From contig CAMZGD010000002.1 of assembly GCA_947306365.1 (NCBI GenBank), forward strand, positions 62,001 to 126,000: DNA of 64,000 nt. The letters run 5' to 3'. Shown piece by piece: positions 25,597 to 33,877 of the stretch. The DNA is from an uncultured Bacteroidales bacterium (GTDB lineage Bacteria; Bacteroidota; Bacteroidia; Bacteroidales; UBA932). The position numbers were made by a program, and so were the translations under genes. The notes under the pieces were generated by a model. It was not told the origin of the DNA, ran no database searches, and saw nothing but the letters and a program-made list of their open reading frames with translations. The first letter of the stretch is position 1. Every line of letters begins with the position of its first letter.

Positions 25597-26371
25597 GGAG
25601 AATATAGATGAGGATGACCAGCAGGACGGCTGCGGCCGAATAACAGATCCAGTAGGTGCCCGTCGGAAGGATGTCCTTCCAGCCTGCATCGACCGGGATG
25701 TCGGACCAGATGCGGGAGATGACGGTCGAGAAAGCGTTGTTGACGAAATGCAGGAAGATGGTGGTCCACAGGCTGTGGGTCCGCCAGTACACCCAGCCCA
25801 GGAACAGGCCGATCAGGAAGGCCGGAATCGACTGCCAGGGATTCAGGTGCAGCAGGGCGAAGAGGAAAGCCGACCAGAAGATGGCCTTCCAGGGCCGCAT
25901 GCGCAGCAGCATCCCGCGCAGCATCATGCCGCGGCAGAGCCATTCCTCCAGCAGGGGCGCAAGGATGCAGGTGGAAACGACCATGTCCCAGAGCGCGGAA
26001 TTCATAAAGGCTTTTTCAAAGATGGCCTTGACGGAGTCCGGCATCGGGATGTACGCGGTTGCGGGTTCGATCACCAGGGAAAGCGCAATCAGGGCGACGG
26101 CCGCCAGCACCAGGAAGACGCCGGCAGGCAGCTTGCCGAAATGGGGAGCATTGAGCTTCAGGGGTGCGACACCGAAACCGGCGGCCTGCCGGCCCATCGA
26201 GCCGCACCAGACAAGCGGCGGCAGCATCGCCAGGGCATACGTCAGCGACTGGGGGGCTCCCGGCCAGAACCAGTTGACGGCCCCGCCGACCAGGCTGCCT
26301 CCGAACAGCAGGCCGGCGAGCAGCCACGAATGGCCGAGCCCGGGCTTGTAATAGTCGAAATAATGAATCAT
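25535..26371 (-). CDS. CPBP family intramembrane metalloprotease
   Basis: The 278-residue membrane protein carries the CPBP/Abi motifs: LLEEWLCRGMM (E142, E143, R147), FALLHLNPW and FLHFVNNAFS. These proteases include the type II CAAX prenyl endopeptidase relatives; bacterial substrates are mostly unknown. The C-terminus runs 62 nt into manA. ATG 26371 lies 4 nt after a -7 box, and the gene is divergent from the DivIC-like gene. Confidence 0.87.
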   Translation of the reverse strand: MIHYFDYYKPGLGHSWLLAGLLFGGSLVGGAVNWFWPGAPQSLTYALAMLPPLVWCGSMGRQAAGFGVAPLKLNAPHFGKLPAGVFLVLAAVALIALSLVIEPATAYIPMPDSVKAIFEKAFMNSALWDMVVSTCILAPLLEEWLCRGMMLRGMLLRMRPWKAIFWSAFLFALLHLNPWQSIPAFLIGLFLGWVYWRTHSLWTTIFLHFVNNAFSTVISRIWSDIPVDAGWKDILPTGTYWICYSAAAVLLVILIYILHEKTVSAEIRTEPQGKSLGQ

Positions 26372-26375
26372 CCGT

Positions 26376-26383
26376 CAAAAATA
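26376..26383 (-). promoter_or_regulatory. -7 promoter element of the CPBP-manA unit, 4 nt from the start codon
   Basis: TATTTTTG on the minus strand, with only ACGG between it and the ATG at 26371. Confidence 0.6.
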
Positions 26384-26388
26384 ATCAT

Positions 26389-26396
26389 TATTTTTG
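26389..26396 (+). promoter_or_regulatory. -7 promoter element of the DivIC-like gene
   Basis: TATTTTTG on the plus strand, 5 nt from the divergent CPBP box and 17 nt before the ATG at 26414. Confidence 0.6.
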
Positions 26397-26413
26397 TAAA
26401 AACATACGCCGCC

Positions 26414-26740
26414 ATGTCCGTCTTTACCAGAATCAGGGACCAGTTCCGGGAATGGAAGCAGCACCCCGTGGGGAAAGTGCTGCTCAACAAGTATTTTGTG
26501 GTCGGTTTTATCTTTCTGGTATGGATCTGCTTCTTCGACACCAACAACGTGGGGCAGATGATCCGTTCGCGGGTCACGCTCCGTCGCCAGCAGCGGCAGA
26601 TCGAGTTCTACAAGCAGGAAATCCACAAGATGGACCGCAAGCTCGAACAGCTCAAGTCCGAGCGCGATTCCCTGGAGAAATTCGCCCGGGAGGAATACTA
26701 TTACCACCAGGACGGCGAGGATGTCTACGTCATAGAGTAG
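26414..26740 (+). CDS. FtsB/DivIC septum formation initiator family protein
   Basis: The 108-residue bitopic protein has a short cytoplasmic N-terminus, one membrane helix (YFVVGFIFLVWICFF, about 27-41), then a coiled coil (RRQQRQIEFYKQEIHKMDRKLEQL) and the conserved FAREEYYYHQDGEDVYVIE tail of DivIC-like division proteins. It likely joins the FtsL/FtsQ complex. Its end overlaps the convergent symporter gene by 11 nt. Confidence 0.88.
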   Translation: MSVFTRIRDQFREWKQHPVGKVLLNKYFVVGFIFLVWICFFDTNNVGQMIRSRVTLRRQQRQIEFYKQEIHKMDRKLEQLKSERDSLEKFAREEYYYHQDGEDVYVIE

Positions 26741-28118
26741 GAACGTCTTCGCCGCTTTCTTCGTCGAGCCGGCCTTCCCACAGGTATTTTCGGGTTTCGC
26801 GGACAATCACGCCGCTGAGCAGCAGCACGGCCACCAGGTTGGGCAAGGCCATCAACGCGTTGGCAATGTCCGCCAGATTCCACACCACCGAGAGGCTCAG
26901 CACCGAGCCGATGAAGACGGCCGCGATGAAGAGGACCCGGTAGATGCCGGTCAGGATCCTGCCCGTCTTCCGGTTGTGCCCGGCCAGGTATTCGACGGCG
27001 CGTTCCCCGTAGTACGACCAGCCCAGGATGGTTGAGAAGGCGAAGGTGACGATGCCGACCGAAAGGATCAGCGGGCCGACATAGGGAAGCTTGTCGAAAG
27101 CCGCCTTGGTGAGGGCGGCGCCCTGCGAACAGTCGATGTCGGGATGCGCGACGACGCTGCTCACCAGGACGAGACCGGTCAGTGCGCACACCACCACGGT
27201 GTCCCAGAACGTGCCCGTGGAGGAGACCAGGGCCTGCCGCACGGGGTTGCGGGTCTGGGCGGCAGCGGCGACGATGGGGGCGGACCCGAGGCCGGATTCG
27301 TTGGAAAACAGGCCGCGGGCGATGCCGAAGCGGCAGGCCATCAGGACGGTGGTGCCGATGAAGCCGCCGCCGGCGGCGCGGGCGGTGAAGGCGGACTTGC
27401 CGATCAGACGGAGACTCTCCCCCAGATACGGTGCATTGAGGCCGAGGATTACCAGGCAGCCCAGCACATAGAAGACGGCCATGAACGGGACAAGTGTCGA
27501 GCAGACCTTGGCGATGCCCTTCACGCCGAACACGACCACCAGCAGGACCAGCAGGGCCAGGACGGCGCCCACCCAGTATTGGGACAGCCCGTACGTCTCG
27601 TTGAGCAGCAGCGCGATGGAATTGGCCTGTACCGTGTTGCCGATGCCGAAGGCGGCCAGGGCGGTGAACAGCGCGAAGATGACGGCTAGCCATTTGGCGT
27701 GCAGGCCGCGTTCCAGGGCGAACATCGGTCCGCCGAGCATCCGCCCGTCTTTCGTCTGGACGCGGTATTTGACCGCCAGCAGTCCTTCCGAATATTTGGT
27801 GGCCATTCCGAACACGCCCGTGATCCAGCACCAGAGCACGGCGCCCGGTCCGCCGAGGGCCACGGCCGTGGCCACGCCGACGATGTTGCCCGTGCCGATG
27901 GTGGCCGCCAGGGCGGTGGCCAGCGCGCCGAACTGGCTTACGTCGCCGTGTGCGTCCTTGTCGCGGGTAACGGAAAGCCGAAAGGCTTTTCCCACCTTAA
28001 GCTGCGGAAAACGCAGCCGGACGGTCATGAAAATGTGGGTCCCGAGCAGGAGAATGATCATCGGCCAGCCCCATACGGCTGCGGATATCTTTTCGATGAG
28101 GGTCGCGATTGAATTCAT
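26730..28118 (-). CDS. AGCS family sodium:alanine (amino acid) symporter
   Basis: The 462-residue, about eleven-helix transporter has the AGCS signatures ALAATIGTGNIVGVATA and CRFGIARGLFSNESGLGSAPI. It imports alanine or a similar small amino acid with sodium. Transcription starts at the face-to-face promoter shared with the S41 protease gene; the leader is about 19 nt. The neighbours give no operon partner. Confidence 0.93.
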   Translation of the reverse strand: MNSIATLIEKISAAVWGWPMIILLLGTHIFMTVRLRFPQLKVGKAFRLSVTRDKDAHGDVSQFGALATALAATIGTGNIVGVATAVALGGPGAVLWCWITGVFGMATKYSEGLLAVKYRVQTKDGRMLGGPMFALERGLHAKWLAVIFALFTALAAFGIGNTVQANSIALLLNETYGLSQYWVGAVLALLVLLVVVFGVKGIAKVCSTLVPFMAVFYVLGCLVILGLNAPYLGESLRLIGKSAFTARAAGGGFIGTTVLMACRFGIARGLFSNESGLGSAPIVAAAAQTRNPVRQALVSSTGTFWDTVVVCALTGLVLVSSVVAHPDIDCSQGAALTKAAFDKLPYVGPLILSVGIVTFAFSTILGWSYYGERAVEYLAGHNRKTGRILTGIYRVLFIAAVFIGSVLSLSVVWNLADIANALMALPNLVAVLLLSGVIVRETRKYLWEGRLDEESGEDVPTL

Positions 28119-28129
28119 TAAAAAAACGT

Positions 28130-28145
28130 TATCTTTGCAAAGATA
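28130..28145. promoter_or_regulatory. Palindromic, face-to-face promoter pair
   Basis: TATCTTTGCAAAGATA is a perfect 16-bp palindrome made of two touching -7 boxes: 28130-28137 for the S41 gene (ATG 28163) and 28145-28138 for the symporter (ATG 28118). Each box points into the other, so two polymerases could not occupy the site together. Confidence 0.65.
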
Positions 28146-28162
28146 CGAAAAGGACTGCGAAA

Positions 28163-29650
28163 ATGAAAGTCAATTGCAAAGCCCGGATGGCCCTGTTGCT
28201 GTTGTCGCTTCCCCTGCTGCTGATGCTGCAGGGATGTCCGGATGATGAGGAAAAGAAAGAGAAGGAACTTGAGCAGGAAAAGATCAAGGCGGATGCCGAT
28301 TATGACGCGAAAGCTTTCCTGCGCACCCAGTATATGGACGTCTATTATTGGTGGCGCGACGACGTCATCGACCGGAACGCGGCGTTGAAACCCTATGACT
28401 ACGACATCTACGGCTTCTTCGACGCGATGCTCTACAAGGACGACCGCTGGAGCTGGATGTGCGACAAGGAGTATTACATTTCCGACGAGACGGGCGTCTA
28501 CACCGGGACGTGGGGCGTCAGCCTCGGCCAGGCCGTCGAGTATTATGGCGATTATGGCATCCGGGTCCGCTTCATCTATCCCGGGTCGCCGTTCGAACGC
28601 TTCGGCGTCACGCGCGGCGCCGTGATGACAGGGATTGCCGGGAAGAACATCGCCGACGACGAGACCGGATTTTCCAGCGACAAGCTGAAGATTTTCCAGG
28701 ACAATTACGACAAGTCGCCCCAGACCTTCACCTTCCGGCTGGCCGACGGCCGCGACACGACCTTTACGGCATCGAAGGCAACGACGCTGTCGACCCATAC
28801 GAACCTGATAACCCGGATCATCCGCCCGGAGGATTTCCCGGGGCTCACGGCGCCGGTGGGATATTTCAACTACCTGGCGTTCAAGGCCAATTTTCTGGGC
28901 GACATCGACGAATCGATGAGCATGTTCCGCAGCAACGGGGTCCGCAGCCTGATCGTGGACCTGCGTTACAACGGCGGCGGCGACTCGCGGGCCAGCGATA
29001 CGCTGATGACCTATCTGGCGCCCCGGTCGGCGGTGGGGAAACCGTATGTCGTCCGCAAGCACAACAGCTATCTCGCCTCGCTCGACAAGTCGTTCCAGGA
29101 TGAGAACAACACGGAGCTGGTCGGCAGCAATGCCGCCGCCCTGGACCTCGACCGGATCTACTTCATCACCGGCGCGGGTACCGCATCCGCCAGCGAGATG
29201 GTGATGAACGGCCTCAAGCCCTATGTGGGCGACAAGCTGCAGATGGTGGGCGACACCACGTACGGAAAACCCAACGGGATGTACGTGCTGATGTACCCCG
29301 GCTCGAACAGCGACTATGAAGCCTATCTCAAGGAGGATTTCAGCAAGCTGAAATGGGTGTTCCTTCCCATCGCCTTCTTCAACCAGAATTCGCGGGGCGA
29401 ATCGATTCCGGTGGACGGTTTCATCCCCGACTGCTACCGGCCCGACGACCTGTTCCACGACTTCGGCGTGGAAGAAGAAAGCATCAAGGCCTGCCTCACG
29501 CATCTGGTTACCGGAGCTTATCCGGCCTTCACGGCTACGCCGCGCCGGGGCAATGGGACAAAAGTCGCGGTAAGGCCCGGATTACGGATGGAAGTGGCTG
29601 AGGACGACCCGCATTACGGACGCTATACCGTAAAAAAAAGGGATTTTTGA
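28163..29650 (+). CDS. S41 family peptidase lipoprotein (C-terminal processing protease-like)
   Basis: The 495-residue product has a lipoprotein signal ending in LMLQGC, followed by an acidic/basic helical stretch (DDEEKKEKELEQEK). A helical cap, a PDZ-like domain around IRVRFIYPGSPFERFGVTRGAVMTGI, and the S41 catalytic domain follow. The nucleophile is in GTASASEMV (S344), and SLIVDLRYNGGG is the conserved strand of tail-specific proteases. It is probably anchored to the outer membrane. An upstream in-frame ATG at 28109 would place the promoter inside the gene, so 28163 is preferred. Confidence 0.9.
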   Translation: MKVNCKARMALLLLSLPLLLMLQGCPDDEEKKEKELEQEKIKADADYDAKAFLRTQYMDVYYWWRDDVIDRNAALKPYDYDIYGFFDAMLYKDDRWSWMCDKEYYISDETGVYTGTWGVSLGQAVEYYGDYGIRVRFIYPGSPFERFGVTRGAVMTGIAGKNIADDETGFSSDKLKIFQDNYDKSPQTFTFRLADGRDTTFTASKATTLSTHTNLITRIIRPEDFPGLTAPVGYFNYLAFKANFLGDIDESMSMFRSNGVRSLIVDLRYNGGGDSRASDTLMTYLAPRSAVGKPYVVRKHNSYLASLDKSFQDENNTELVGSNAAALDLDRIYFITGAGTASASEMVMNGLKPYVGDKLQMVGDTTYGKPNGMYVLMYPGSNSDYEAYLKEDFSKLKWVFLPIAFFNQNSRGESIPVDGFIPDCYRPDDLFHDFGVEEESIKACLTHLVTGAYPAFTATPRRGNGTKVAVRPGLRMEVAEDDPHYGRYTVKKRDF

Positions 29651-29785
29651 GGAAAAATTCAACTTTTTTCCATTTTTTCCGATGGAGAATTTGGAGAATT
29701 AGCTGAAACTGCCTAACTTCGTAATCAGATTGTAAGACAATTTTTTACATACAACAATAACAATAATTACAAAACCAAAACTACC

Positions 29786-29959
29786 ATGAAAGAACTCGTA
29801 GAGAAAATCAATGCTGAGATCGCTCAGTTCCAGCTGAACGCCAATCTGCAGGCCCTCAAAGGCAACAAGGCTGCTGGTACCCGTGCCCGCAAGCATGCGC
29901 TCAACATCAGCAAGCTGATGAAGGATTTCAGAAAAGCTTCGGTCGAGGCTGCCAAATAA
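29786..29959 (+). CDS. Histone H1-like (Hc1 family) small protein
   Basis: A 57-residue basic protein: MKELVEKINAEIAQFQLNAN, then GNKAAGTRARKHALNISKLM and KDFRKASVEAAK. This matches the short Hc1/histone-H1-like proteins of Bacteroidota, where AGTRARK and FRKxSVEA are nearly invariant. These are presumed nucleoid-associated DNA-binding proteins. A strong hairpin terminator follows the stop, so it is monocistronic. The AT-rich 135-nt leader region contains only an imperfect -7 box (TAACTTCG near 29715). Confidence 0.92.
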   Translation: MKELVEKINAEIAQFQLNANLQALKGNKAAGTRARKHALNISKLMKDFRKASVEAAK

Positions 29960-29976
29960 GCTTCCCGGTTTCTGAG

Positions 29977-30012
29977 AAAAAAACGGGATCACCGAAAGGC
30001 GGTCCCGTTTTT
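29977..30012 (+). terminator. Intrinsic terminator of the H1-like gene
   Basis: AAAAACGGGA-(TC)-ACC, a GAAA-type loop, and GGCGG-TCCCGTTTTT form a GC-rich stem flanked by A and T runs, directly after the H1-like stop codon. Confidence 0.8.
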
Positions 30013-30041
30013 GCATCCCAGGGGGCATACCCCTTACGATC

Positions 30042-30452
30042 ATGGATTCTGTCAGAATAGACAAATTTCTCTGGGCCATCCGCGTCTACAAGACCCGGAC
30101 GGACGCCACCGACGCCTGCAAAGGCAACAAGGTGACTGTCGGCGGGGCCGACGTCAAGCCGGCCCGCGAAGTGAAAGCCGGCGATATGATCAACGTCCGC
30201 AAGGGACCGGTCCTCTATACGTTCAAAGTATTGGCGCCCCTCGAGAAGCGGGTCGGCGCCAAAGACGTGCCGTCCTACGCCGAAAACCTGACGCCGCAAA
30301 GCGAACTCGACAAACTGCACGCACCGGTGGAGACCTTTTTCATCCGGCGCGACCGGGGGACGGGACGCCCCACGAAGAAGGAGCGCCGCGAGATGGATTC
30401 GCTCTACGGCTCTTTCTTTGTCGACAATGCGGAAGAAGACGGTGCGGACTGA
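30042..30452 (+). CDS. S4-domain RNA-binding protein (HslR/Hsp15-like)
   Basis: The 136-residue product begins with an S4 domain (RIDKFLWAIRVYKTRTDATDA, KVTVGGADVKPAREVKAGDMI) and has a basic tail (RRDRGTGRPTKKERREMD) like E. coli Hsp15, which binds free 50S subunits carrying a nascent chain. Its last 49 nt overlap the convergent end of pth, an unusual link between two genes that both act on stalled peptidyl-tRNA. Confidence 0.88.
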   Translation: MDSVRIDKFLWAIRVYKTRTDATDACKGNKVTVGGADVKPAREVKAGDMINVRKGPVLYTFKVLAPLEKRVGAKDVPSYAENLTPQSELDKLHAPVETFFIRRDRGTGRPTKKERREMDSLYGSFFVDNAEEDGAD

Positions 30453-31033
30453 CCGTCCCGGGCCGGCGCCTGCCGGTTGAACTGCGTCATGGCGCGGTCG
30501 ATGCCTTCGGTGCCATAGCACTGGATGCACGCGACGGCGCGTTCCAGCAGTTCCGGCAGCATCCTTTTTTCTTCAAGCAGCAGGTCTCCCAGCACGAAAT
30601 CCACTTGATGGCCCTGGGCGAAACCGCCGTTGCCCGTACCGACGCGCAGGCGCGCGTAGCCGTCGCTGGCGAGGGCGCAGTCGATGCTCTTGAGGCCGTT
30701 GTGCCCGCCGTCCGAACCCCGCTTGCGCAGGCGCAGTGTTCCGAAGGGGATGGCGAAATCGTCGACCACCACCAGCAGGTTCTCCTGCGGGATCCGCGTC
30801 TTCTGCAGCCAGTAGCGCACGGCCCGGCCGCTCAGGTTCATATAGGTGGAGGGCTTCAGCAGGATGAATTTCCGGCCCCTGTACGGGATTTCCGCCGTGG
30901 CGCCGTAGCGGCCGACGGTAAAAACAGCATTGGATGCCTGAGCCCAGGCATCCAATACCATAAATCCCATATTGTGTCGGGTGGAAGCGTATTCTTCACC
31001 GATGTTTCCCAGGCCGACGACAAGATAGTTCAT
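30404..31033 (-). CDS. pth: Peptidyl-tRNA hydrolase
   Basis: Pth frees tRNA from peptidyl-tRNA that dropped off ribosomes. The 209-residue product has VGLGNIGEEYASTRHNMGF with the catalytic histidine at position 20, KPSTYMNLSG, and the DDFAIPFGTLRLRKRGSDGGHNGLKSI signature. The C-terminal 20 or so residues are a non-conserved serine-rich tail that overlaps the S4 gene. It lies 9 nt after rplY, the usual rplY-pth pair. Confidence 0.95.
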   Translation of the reverse strand: MNYLVVGLGNIGEEYASTRHNMGFMVLDAWAQASNAVFTVGRYGATAEIPYRGRKFILLKPSTYMNLSGRAVRYWLQKTRIPQENLLVVVDDFAIPFGTLRLRKRGSDGGHNGLKSIDCALASDGYARLRVGTGNGGFAQGHQVDFVLGDLLLEEKRMLPELLERAVACIQCYGTEGIDRAMTQFNRQAPARDGQSAPSSSALSTKKEP

Positions 31034-31042
31034 AAGAAGGAA

Positions 31043-31621
31043 TTATTCGGCCGTCTCGGTCGCAGCTGCGGCGGAGTTGCGGGTGGCGCGGACGGCGCAC
31101 ACCAGCGTACCCTTCGGCGAGACGATCTGGAAACCGTCAAACTTGAGGTCGCCTGCATTGATCTGCCGGCCAAGGCCCAGTTCGGTGATGTCGATCGGAA
31201 GTTCGTCGGGGAGGTTCTCAATCGTACCGCAGACCTTGAGCTTGCGGGTGGGAACGTTCAGCTTGCCGCCCTGGCGGACACCGATGGAGTTGCCGGTGAT
31301 CTTGATCGGAACGTCTATGGTCACGGGCTTGGCAGGATCGAGGGCGAGGAAGTCCACGTGCATGGCGCGGTCGGTGACCGGGTGGTACTGGATCGCCTTG
31401 AGGATGGCCTGATGCTTCTCCCCTTCGATGTCGAGGTCCACGATGTGGGAATACGGGGTGTGGGTGAGACCCTTCAGCTCCTTCTCGTCGACGGAGAAAG
31501 AAACGTTCTCAACGCCTGCGCCGTAGATGACGCAAGGGACTCTGTCTTCTCTGCGGACGCTCTTGACGTCTGCCTTCTTGCCGGTAATTCTCTTCTTACC
31601 TTGCAGTTCGAAATGCTTCAT
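31043..31621 (-). CDS. rplY: 50S ribosomal protein L25 (CTC form)
   Basis: The 192-residue product is the long L25/CTC/TL5 type: an N-terminal 5S rRNA-binding domain (VKSVRREDRVPCVIYGAGVENVSF) and a C-terminal TL5 beta domain (VPIKITGNSIGVRQGGKLN), ending in an alanine-rich tail. ATG 31621 gives the standard MKHFELQGKKR start; upstream in-frame codons are in the leader. The leader is about 85 nt long. Confidence 0.94.
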   Translation of the reverse strand: MKHFELQGKKRITGKKADVKSVRREDRVPCVIYGAGVENVSFSVDEKELKGLTHTPYSHIVDLDIEGEKHQAILKAIQYHPVTDRAMHVDFLALDPAKPVTIDVPIKITGNSIGVRQGGKLNVPTRKLKVCGTIENLPDELPIDITELGLGRQINAGDLKFDGFQIVSPKGTLVCAVRATRNSAAAATETAE

Positions 31622-31705
31622 TGCTTCTGTTTTAAATGTGTTACTCAAGCCGGAAAACGGGTCCGGCTCCCATTGCACCAAAAGGTTACCCTTTTCAGCA
31701 GGCCG

Positions 31706-31713
31706 CAAAGATA
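31706..31713 (-). promoter_or_regulatory. -7 promoter element of rplY-pth
   Basis: TATCTTTG on the minus strand, about 85 nt upstream of the rplY ATG; the long leader could hold translational control. Confidence 0.6.
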
Positions 31714-31743
31714 AGAAAATTTTGTGAAAGCGCAATTATTATT

Positions 31744-31751
31744 TATCTTTG
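31744..31751 (+). promoter_or_regulatory. -7 promoter element of the rubrerythrin gene
   Basis: TATCTTTG on the plus strand, 47 nt before the ATG at 31799, divergent from rplY. Confidence 0.65.
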
Positions 31752-31798
31752 TAAGACACATAACTAATTAAATCAACAACACTTAAATCATAGAAATC

Positions 31799-32359
31799 AT
31801 GGCGAAAAAATGGATCTGCACCGTGTGCGGTTATGTACACGAAGGACCCGAGGCGCCTGAGCGTTGCCCGCAGTGCAAGGCGCCCAAGGCGAAATTCAAT
31901 GAACTGGTTCAGAGCGAAGGCGGACTGACGTTCGTCGACGAACACAAGCTCGGCGTGGCCAAGGGATGTGATCCCGAGGTTTGGCAGGGGCTGCAGGATC
32001 ATTTCCGCGGCGAATGCTCGGAAGTGGGCATGTATCTGGCGATGAGCCGCCAGGCCGACCGAGAGGGTTATCCCGAGGTGGCCGACGCCTTCAAGCGCTA
32101 CGCGTGGGAAGAGGCGGAACACGCCGCGAAGATCTGCGAACTGATCGGCGAGATGGTCTGGGACACCGAGACCAACCTCAAGAAACGGATGGAGGCGGAA
32201 GCCGGCGCCTGCGAAGGCAAGAAGGCCATCGCCACCCGTGCCAAGCAGCTGAACTACGACGCCATCCACGATTCCATCCACGAGATGGCCAAGGACGAGG
32301 CGCGTCACGGCAAAGGCTTCGAAGGCCTGTACAACCGCTATTTCAAGAATAAGAAATAG
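31799..32359 (+). CDS. rbr: Reverse rubrerythrin (rubredoxin-ferritin-like peroxidase)
   Basis: The 186-residue product has an N-terminal rubredoxin domain with two CxxC pairs (C7/C10 and C23/C26), then a ferritin-like diiron domain with [29 protein letters not shown] and [11 protein letters not shown] glutamate/histidine ligands. This order (rubredoxin first) defines reverse rubrerythrins, which reduce hydrogen peroxide in anaerobes. It supports an anaerobic lifestyle. Single gene with its own promoter. Confidence 0.92.
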   Translation: MAKKWICTVCGYVHEGPEAPERCPQCKAPKAKFNELVQSEGGLTFVDEHKLGVAKGCDPEVWQGLQDHFRGECSEVGMYLAMSRQADREGYPEVADAFKRYAWEEAEHAAKICELIGEMVWDTETNLKKRMEAEAGACEGKKAIATRAKQLNYDAIHDSIHEMAKDEARHGKGFEGLYNRYFKNKK

Positions 32360-32378
32360 ACGCGGGGGCCTGGTGGAG

Positions 32379-32577
32379 CGGCAGGTTCTTTCGGGCCGAA
32401 GCGCCCTCGCCTGGCCCGAAAATGTTCTGCCGCGCGTGGGGCTTTGAAATAGTCAATTGAATCGAAGTGCCCAGTCCGCATCAGCGGACCGCCGGAGGCC
32501 GGTACTTTTGCAGCTGCCGCTCTAACCCGCAGTCTGCTTGCATAGCAAAAGTACTAAGGCCGGGAGGCGCGGGGTTA
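32379..32577. repeat. Cluster of inverted repeats in a 233-nt convergent intergenic region
   Basis: Three dyads fill the gap between rubrerythrin and the clostripain-like gene. The first pairs 32379-32397 with 32413-32432 (CGGCAG...TTTCGGGCC arms, few mismatches) and may terminate rubrerythrin transcription. The second is TCCGC-ATCA-GCGGA (32475-32488). The third pairs GTACTTTTGC (32502-32511) with GCAAAAGTAC (32545-32554), with further alternative pairing TAACCC/GGGTTA. No open frame or tRNA is visible. Confidence 0.5.
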
Positions 32578-32592
32578 GGGGCAGAGCCCCGG

Positions 32593-33795
32593 TTAATTGA
32601 CCAGCCCCGTCGCCCGGTTCCACTCCAGGGTCTTGTAGTAATTGTTCAACACCGTATATTCGGGTCTCGGTATGTAACTGCTGAGGCCCGAATAATGTGT
32701 TATGTCGATTGACAGGAAGGCGTCGGTGGCGTCTTTGAAGATTACGGTCCGCTCCAGTGCGTTGTGGAAAGCCTGATACTCGCTGTCGGTCGCCACCCGG
32801 CCCACGAAGTCGTCCAGGTCGTAGAACCAGTGCTTGTTGTAGCGGAAATAGGGCTGGATGCCGGAACGGTCGATCGTCAGGATCTGTTCCTGATGGTTCT
32901 GGAAGACCGGCTTGCACGCGGCCGCCAGCGCCGGCAGGTCGGCGGTCCGGACCAGCGAGATGGTGGCGGAACAATAGACGCCCGTCTGGGCCCGGTAGAG
33001 GGCCATATAACTGCGGCAGACATTTTTCATCGCCTCCTCGGGCTGAAGCGAGAACAGCGGCTGGATCATCGATTCATAGGGGAAACCGTCCGAGAGGATC
33101 TCGGTGGGGGAAAAGACCAGGTAGTCGCCGCAGTTGCGGAGTTCGTAGGCCACTTCCACGTTGGCCATCAGGCAGCAGTCGAATACGATGTAGTCGAAAT
33201 GGGTTCCCGACAGGGCCTTCCGGAGATCGCCCAGTTCCATTTCGTCGCCGTGGTCTTCCCCGAAACTCTTGACGTCCCCGGACTTGACCATATGGGCATA
33301 GGGATCCGTTTCAGGCAGGCCGGCGCTTTCCTCCGTGCGTACCTTTGCCTGCTCCTTCGGGTTGATGTAGTAGCCGGGCGGGAGGAAGCCGCTGGCGTGC
33401 GACCACAGGATCAGTCCGTTGTGGGCGGCGGGCCAGGCCTCCTTGGCATCGGCCAGCACGGTCGACAGCGTTTCAGCCGAAGCGGAATTGGTGGAATACG
33501 GATATTCCATGATGATTTCTTCCACGATGTTTCCCTTGCGGTCCTGGCAGAGCCGCAGCAGGACGGGCGTCTGGTCCAGGAAGTGATGGTAGACCAGGAT
33601 GATCTTTTCCTTTTCCTTCGCGCGCGGAAGCCAGGCGTTTTTCAGCAGCTCGTAATCGTCTTCCCCCTCCGGGGCAAGCGAATTGTTTCCGGCAAAATAG
33701 ACCAGCACGACCTGCCGCTCCCGGATCTCGCGTTCGAGACAGTGGCAGCCGGTCAGGCAGAGGGCGGAAAGCACGAGCAGAAGGAGTCGTTTCAT
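32593..33795 (-). CDS. Clostripain-related cysteine peptidase (C11) lipoprotein
   Basis: The 400-residue product has a lipoprotein signal ending in CLTGC. The C11 fold follows: VVLVYFAGNNSL, the catalytic histidine in LILWSHASGF, and the catalytic cysteine in YIVFDCCLMANVEVAYEL. Clostripain-type enzymes cleave after arginine or lysine. ATG 33795 opens a proper signal peptide; eight upstream codons in frame are less likely. It is divergent from the DPP-III-like gene. Confidence 0.9.
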   Translation of the reverse strand: MKRLLLLVLSALCLTGCHCLEREIRERQVVLVYFAGNNSLAPEGEDDYELLKNAWLPRAKEKEKIILVYHHFLDQTPVLLRLCQDRKGNIVEEIIMEYPYSTNSASAETLSTVLADAKEAWPAAHNGLILWSHASGFLPPGYYINPKEQAKVRTEESAGLPETDPYAHMVKSGDVKSFGEDHGDEMELGDLRKALSGTHFDYIVFDCCLMANVEVAYELRNCGDYLVFSPTEILSDGFPYESMIQPLFSLQPEEAMKNVCRSYMALYRAQTGVYCSATISLVRTADLPALAAACKPVFQNHQEQILTIDRSGIQPYFRYNKHWFYDLDDFVGRVATDSEYQAFHNALERTVIFKDATDAFLSIDITHYSGLSSYIPRPEYTVLNNYYKTLEWNRATGLVN

Positions 33796-33835
33796 GGGCG
33801 GTTCCGGATTGAACGGCAATAATATAAAAAATACT

Positions 33836-33843
33836 TATCTTTG
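33836..33843 (+). promoter_or_regulatory. -7 promoter element of the DPP-III-like gene
   Basis: TATCTTTG, 34 nt before the ATG at 33878. Confidence 0.6.
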
Positions 33844-33877
33844 CCAAGTAAAAAACGTGCCAATCAACATTATCGAT

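Noticed and set aside
31621-31713. Autoregulatory leader of rplY
   Set aside because: The leader is long (about 85 nt) but I find no convincing stable hairpin in it, and no known L25 leader motif is recognised.
32360-32592. tRNA or known riboswitch in the GC-rich intergenic gap
   Set aside because: No cloverleaf with a T-loop GGTTCGA-type sequence, no CCA end and no recognisable riboswitch core; the region lies at the 3' ends of both neighbours.
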